64,000 bases of DNA. Source: Pestalotiopsis fici W106-1 (lineage: Eukaryota > Ascomycota > Sordariomycetes > Amphisphaeriales > Sporocadaceae). A program made the position numbers and the translations under genes. The DNA is taken from contig NW_006917099.1 of assembly GCF_000516985.1 (NCBI RefSeq), forward strand, positions 2,434,685-2,498,684, given 5' to 3'. Under the pieces are notes generated by a model, which was given only the letters and a program-made list of their open reading frames with translations, did not search any database and had not been told where the DNA came from. Of this stretch, positions 58,676 through 64,000 are shown piece by piece (the first letter of the stretch is position 1; every line of letters begins with the position of its first letter).

Positions 58676-61600
58676 CTCGGTGGCCGTACCAAAGTGGCGG
58701 CGGTGGACGTTGTATGCTTTGTTTTTCTCTCGACGTCGTTTCGATATTTCCGCACCAGATGAGGAAAGTGCTGAAGCAAGCTTTTTCTGGCTGGCAAATG
58801 TCGTGCTCCAGAGAGGAGATAAGGCAAGTGATGTAGGTAGCCCGTGGATGAAAAAGCTCGAGCTGGTTGCCGCTATGTAACTGAAAGTTGGAAGCTCGTG
58901 CTCTGAAGTTGGCGCAATCAGAAGCTAGAAGCTTGGATGACGCTAATGGCTGAACTGGCCTGGGCCGAGTAGGAGCTGGTACTGCTGGGCGGGAGTTTTA
59001 ATTCGGTGGATCTTTGTTGATCAAGATGATCGAGTGCATGCACTGCGATTTGATTGGCCTCTGTGATACCGCGCAGGCTTTTCAAATAGAGAGATAAACA
59101 TTAGATGAGAAAACAAGCCAAGTGCAAAAAAACAGGACACGATTTTGGTAGAAATGTCATATGATGCAGGGAGGAGGCCAGTAGCTGTGCTCCGTATTCT
59201 GTAGAAATTGCGGGCTGAAAGTTAGAGTACGCATCTCGCAGGCAAAGGTGGTCGGACTGAAGCTTGATCGACACCCCGTCAACCCGTCCCATCTGCATCA
59301 CAACATCCACATCCACCACTATGAGAACAATGATCATAATTATCCGACTAAATATTATCTAGTCAGGGTCACGTTGGGTAGTTAAACATCTAAGGTCACT
59401 CTCGAGGTATAGAATTCGAGTAGGAAGTCGATGGCTTTCAAGGTTATCAACGTCCAAAATACAGAGACTCTTATCGCTAGAGATGTTCCAAATTTTGAAC
59501 CCCCGAGGAAAAAAAAAAACCAAGGAATGACGCAGGGGTCCTCAGAGGCTGATGGCTGGCTGCAATCAGCAACACGCGCTGGTAGTGTAACGGAGATACA
59601 GGGAAAACAGGCCTATCATGTCGCAGTTTCTGAAGAGAAGGTTTGATATTCCCAATTAGCGGGGTACAAAACCCCGTGCAACACAGCAATCCAACCATCC
59701 AATCCCTAATGTAGGTGCGAAAGGGTAGGTAGCCCATCTTCTAGCCATCAGCCATCCGGATGGGCATGTTAGCCCAGTAATAAATCCGAACTTCAGATCG
59801 CATCTACAGCTCACCATGAAGATACAATCTATTCAATATCCCGTGGACCCTATAATTGATCGGAGGAACCTACCACACCTGAATGTATACATGCTCCCAC
59901 ATTATTTGAGCGCGCCCAAAAGGTGAAGGAAAAACAAAAATGCCCCAGCTCATTGTTACTGTCTGCAATTTGCCTGCTCAAAGTACTTTCATAGGGACAT
60001 TTGTATCTCGTCGCGCATCGTCCACAATGAGGAACGATTGAACGTCGTGTTTGGGAACGGCTAGCGCAATTTGTCGCTTCACGTCGACGTCATTCATAAT
60101 ATGGTTTTGACCTTTTCAGCTGCATTATGAGCGCTGCCAAGAACTCGATCGAATCAAGGAAGTTACCACAACATTGGACGCTGGCGCAGTTATCAACATG
60201 ATTTGCCTCAATACAATGCAATCTCTTGATCTATCAGACGAAAGCTTATTGAGGGACGGAAAAAAAAAAAGGAATGCTTTCCTGGCCATTATGGTATCAA
60301 CACTTACCAATCGTTGACCAAGAGGCAAAAGTTTGCCCTGTATCACAGGCTTCAGCCTCTGTTCTCTGTACATAGCCTTGAATTCGTGGAAGAATAGTTC
60401 TAACCTAGATGGGTACGTCTAGGCTAGAGATGGATGCCGGGTATGGAACAATTGATACGTTTGCCTCTTTCATTCATACCCTAAGTATTCACATAAATTC
60501 CCGACCCAATTGCGACAACTTCCTTACGCGACTTTGACGGTTGCAGTCATGATGTTGGCAAGCCTTGAGGTGCAAACTGCCGAGATGCCATTGTCGGGTA
60601 CGGGAGTATTGTAAATACCAAAATATGCCATCTCAACTGGTAGCGAGAGATGGGGTAATTCGAGCAAGAAATCTCATCCAATTGCAAGCGTATGCTAAAT
60701 CGGTGGTCAAGCATGATCCTTTTAACGGAGGACCCGGGTCAAGCCGGCATGCTTGGCCTTGTGATTGATGTGTTACGAGAAGCCATTGTGTTCATCCCAC
60801 GCTGTATGACCCGGCAGATCTCGAGCGCCGAGCCCCCATCGCTGGGGTGTTCTACGAATGCCTGTTGATCAATTCTTGGCAATTGCTTGAATGCGCCTCC
60901 TCAAATTGATCTCGTGTGTTATGCTTGCGGCTCAACTTCAATTCTCTCCAAGACTTTATTGGCCTATACAATGCTAGCAATTCCATCGTTAGGAATGGTG
61001 AACTCAAAAGAACTAAAGCTGTTAGCAAACCAAATTAACAATTGCATGCACTCCAGATCCTTTTCTCCAGACTCTCCAGTTCAAGGAACAGATGAGGCCA
61101 CTCTTTTACTATGGGGCTGTTGCAACCGGACCGATTGTATTTTTTGTCACGCAACCAACGGTCTTGAACGGTGTGTGCTCTTCTCGCCATACTTCGGCCC
61201 TGGGGTCTATTCCGTAGCATCATGAAATGGATGACTGGATGGAAAGGGCTGCTTGGAGAAAAGAAATAGTTAATGGTTTGTCCATGATATCATGATAATA
61301 TGTCTTTTCAGTCAGTAAGCAGTGGCAAACTTAAAGTCACTCTAAAAGAATGATTCCCCAGATTTTCGGCAGCGGATATACACACCGCGTCCGTGGTGTA
61401 GTGCTTATTAGGATCTAGGACAGGGTGACAGAGATTTCAAAAACCCAATTGCTGCATCGAGTCAGTCATTATCACACTCGACAAGTTCCACACCGTCCAT
61501 TCGAGGGATGACAAACAACGATCCTAGGACATGAGCGATAATGCCCATGATGGAGTTGTCTGATTTGAAGATACCCATATCATGAGTATATCCCTCACTA

Positions 61601-62420
61601 CCCTGAACAATCAACCGCGAACCGCGACCTCCAGGCCATTTAATCTCACACGGCAGGTCAAAAGTGACTCCGCTGCCCATGGGCATTCCAATTCAGCCTT
61701 GTATCCACTCCACTATCCGGGGATCTAAAAGCGGATAGCTGCGTCATAGTGGATATGGAGGAGTCGGGGCCCCGGGTGTTGTAGACTGCAAAGTGGTTTT
61801 TCTTTTGGCACAACGGTGCCGAAGAATCGCAAATCCACAAGCACTAGTCAAGTAGTACAGCTTCTTGCTGGGTCGCCATCTGCCTCGAGTATCCATTTTG
61901 TCAATCAGAGCGTACCTAGGATGCCAATCGCCGTGGTTTCGGTCTTACTGGAAGTCTCGGTAGAGTGCTTAGTTCGAGGCGCGCAGATTTCAGATAGGTA
62001 ATGGGCAAGACTAGAGGTGAGACGTTCATGACAATGCAGCGCGGATATGCGCCCATTACCGCGAGTACGAGTCCCCTGCGTCAGCCCAAAGGTTGCTTTC
62101 CAAGTACAATTACATCATTCCGGGTCGTGAGACCATAATCAGGATGCATGGTCCCAGCATGGAGGTGGAACCAAGGCCATGGTGCATCGTCCCCAGAAAC
62201 TTTTCTCCTTGCCACGCTAGATTGAGTAGAGGAAACTTCACTGGACTTTTGGGCAGTACATATTCCCGCCAATTCCCACAACATTTGACTCGGACGATCT
62301 TCTTTCCAAGATTATCGGGTGAATGATTGTGGGCTTTGATTTGGTCCCGGTCCTGCCAGTCGAGTATAGTCTCTTTACCACCCGTTCTCCCTCTCCGCCA
62401 GGACAACTATACAAAGAACC
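58676..62420. other. Intergenic region of 3.7 kb upstream of the MFS gene
   Basis: No supported gene. The first few hundred bases are leader and promoter of the repeat protein; the last part is the promoter of the MFS gene. TAGGTA microrepeats occur at 59710-59735 and an A-run at 59508-59518. A tRNA-like word lies near 61391-61420 but lacks the rest of a tRNA. Frames of up to 112 codons on both strands look random. Confidence 0.4.
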
Positions 62421-64000
62421 ATGGCCGAGCTAAATGAGAAGCCACAGGTCGACACAGACCAGTCGTCAAACGGCAACGGTCATCGACATGGTTTGAAGCC
62501 CGCCAACGAAACTGTTGCAGCCCGCAACGAACGAAAAGAAAAAGATGCCATCGCCGATGGCAAGCGCGAACTCAAAGAGGAGGACTGCGAAGACCAGTTG
62601 GGATTTGCCTTCCCAGCGTGGTACAAGTGGTGGATTCTCACTGTCATTTTCCTGGTTCAGACTTCGATGAACTTCAACACTTCTCTATATTCCAACGGAT
62701 TGGCCGGTATTTCGGAGCACTTTAATGTCAGCGAGCAGGCTGCTCGTGTAGGTGCCGCCATCTTCCTGGTCTTTTATGCCTTTGGCTGTGAGCTGTGGGC
62801 ACCCTGGTCAGAGGAGTTTGGTCGCAAGCCGGTTCTTCAGCTATCACTCTTCTTGGTCAACATCTGGTGTTTGCCCGTTGCTTTGGCCCCCAACTTTGGC
62901 AGTCTTTTGGTCGGACGCGCCCTAGGTGGACTGTCATCAGCTGGTGGTAGTGTCACTCTTGGTATGATTGCCGACCTGTTCGATTCGGATCGTCAACAGT
63001 ATGCTGTGGCATTTATCGTCTTTTCCTCTGTTGGCGGCTCCATCCTTGGCCCCATTATTGGTGGTTTTGTTGAGCAGTACCTTGCTTGGCAATGGGCCAT
63101 CTGGATCCAGCTCATCTTTGGTGGATTTGTCCAGATCCTCCATCTGCTCACAGTCCCGGAAACCAGAACGACTATCATGTTGGACAATATTGCCAAGAAG
63201 CGAAGAAAGTCTGGAATCGACCCCAATATATATGGGCCCAATGAGATTGAATCTTTCTGGGACCGTTTCACAGTCAAGGAGTTGATTCACACCTGGCTAC
63301 GACCCTTCCGCATGTTTTTGACCGAGCCGATCGTCCTCACTCTGTCGCTCCTCTCTGGTTTCGCCGATGCGCTGATCTTCATGATGATTCAGTCGTTTGC
63401 TTTGGTCTACAAGCAGTGGGATTTCAATGCATACCAGATTGGTCTGGCCTTTATTCCCATTGGTTTGGGCTATGTCATTGCTTGGTTGTCGTTCATTCCC
63501 GCCATCAAGCGTAACAAGGCTGCGCGTGCGAGAAACCCAGAAGACGAGCACGCGCAGTACGAAGACCGCTTGAAATGGCTTCTTTTCACCGCGCCTTGTC
63601 TACCCATTGGCTTGATTATCTTTGCTTGGACAAGTTCTGGCCCGCCGCTGCACTGGATTGGCACCATGTTTGGATCTTGTATTATTGGCATTGCCAACTA
63701 TGCCATTTACATGGCCACCATTGACTACATGATTTGTGCCTATGGCCCATACTCGGCATCAGCGACTGGAGGTAATGGATGGGCTCGAGATTTCCTGGCT
63801 GGTGTCTTGACAGTTCCTGCGACCCCATTTTACTCCAACATTGGCGCCGAGAAAGGTCGGAATCTGGAGTATGCTTCGACCATCCTCTTTTGTATTTCCG
63901 TCTTGCTGGTGACAGCCGTCTATGTTATTTATTGGAAGGGTCCTGCATTGCGCAAGCGCTCACCCTTTGCTCAGACGCTTGCATCTGGCGCTACGGAGGA
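62421..64000 (+). CDS. MFS transporter (drug:H+ antiporter type), 3' end outside window
   Basis: Major facilitator superfamily membrane transporter, 12-TM DHA1-like, of the fungal drug/polyamine group. ATG 62421 in context AACCATGG; open to the window edge for 526 codons, apparently near its end. A polar tail of about 75 residues precedes the first helix (WWILTVIFLVQTSMNFNTSL). The loop 2-3 signature EEFGRKPVLQLS is motif A-like, and LVGRALGGLSSAGGSVTLGM followed by GSILGPIIGGFV is the helix 4-5 region with the antiporter-type GP pair. The central loop (RKSGIDPNIYGPNEIESFWD) divides the halves. No intron is seen in this part. Substrate cannot be told from the sequence; drugs, polyamines or secondary metabolites are possible. 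Confidence 0.88.
   Translation, partial: MAELNEKPQVDTDQSSNGNGHRHGLKPANETVAARNERKEKDAIADGKRELKEEDCEDQLGFAFPAWYKWWILTVIFLVQTSMNFNTSLYSNGLAGISEHFNVSEQAARVGAAIFLVFYAFGCELWAPWSEEFGRKPVLQLSLFLVNIWCLPVALAPNFGSLLVGRALGGLSSAGGSVTLGMIADLFDSDRQQYAVAFIVFSSVGGSILGPIIGGFVEQYLAWQWAIWIQLIFGGFVQILHLLTVPETRTTIMLDNIAKKRRKSGIDPNIYGPNEIESFWDRFTVKELIHTWLRPFRMFLTEPIVLTLSLLSGFADALIFMMIQSFALVYKQWDFNAYQIGLAFIPIGLGYVIAWLSFIPAIKRNKAARARNPEDEHAQYEDRLKWLLFTAPCLPIGLIIFAWTSSGPPLHWIGTMFGSCIIGIANYAIYMATIDYMICAYGPYSASATGGNGWARDFLAGVLTVPATPFYSNIGAEKGRNLEYASTILFCISVLLVTAVYVIYWKGPALRKRSPFAQTLASGATE

Noticed and set aside
61388..61425. tRNA-like word tccgtggtgtagtgc followed by ttattagg
   Set aside because: Resembles an A-box, but there is no B-box (GGTTCRANTCC) or acceptor stem downstream, so not a tRNA gene; a decayed tRNA-derived fragment is possible.

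Overview
This 64 kb window is nuclear DNA of a filamentous ascomycete. The evidence is many short (about 48-120 nt) GT-AG introns with CTAAC/CTGAC-like branch sites, A-at-minus-3 start contexts, and the gene set (Nup192, Tel1, Cdc42 ending in CLIL, a Doa10/Ssm4 ligase, SAT4-type rhodopsin-like membrane proteins, secreted agmatinase, DUF8021 secreted protein). Gene style suggests Sordariomycetes, probably Hypocreales (inference). There is no operon, plasmid, phage or CRISPR structure. Coding regions below are spliced models that I assembled by eye from splice sites, frame continuity and family resemblance.

Layout. 1-102: N-terminus of a gene leaving the window (-). 2344-7561: Nup192/Nup205 scaffold nucleoporin (-), divergent from tel1/ATM checkpoint kinase 8652-17797 (+). 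18077-18973: secreted DUF8021-type protein (-). 19883-21222: agmatinase-family ureohydrolase with signal peptide (-). 22644-23742: cdc42 (-), with one GC-AG intron. 23743-29124: gene-poor stretch with short palindromes and repeats. 29125-29748: Vma22-like V-ATPase assembly factor (+). 31218-33375: J-domain/zinc/zinc-knuckle/RRM protein (+). 33720-34630: C-terminal exons of a single-pass membrane protein whose 5' end I cannot resolve (-). 35872-41611: type II haloacid dehalogenase (-), luciferase-like FMN monooxygenase (-), and divergently a DUR3-type urea/solute symporter (+). 43207-44694: SAT4-family membrane protein (+). 44892-50300: Doa10/Ssm4 RING-CH E3 ligase (-). 51891-54626: PcRGLX/YetA-like putative polysaccharide lyase (+). 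54972-58675: membrane-anchored Ala/Ser-rich repeat protein, in a family often named 'transcription factor hoxa13' (-). 62421-64000: MFS transporter running off the end (+).

Most genes are unrelated housekeeping neighbours (nuclear pore, DNA-damage signalling, polarity, V-ATPase assembly, ERAD). The one group that may act together is 35.9-41.6 kb: dehalogenase, flavin monooxygenase and DUR3-type importer, the last two sharing a promoter region. I infer a possible small catabolic cluster for an imported nitrogenous or halogenated/sulfonated compound. Other points of interest are the GC-AG intron in cdc42, the J-domain protein fused to RNA-binding modules, the lipid-coat-like repeat protein, the broken-looking 5' end of the membrane protein gene at 34.9-35.1 kb, and a 19-base G tract just after a stop codon.
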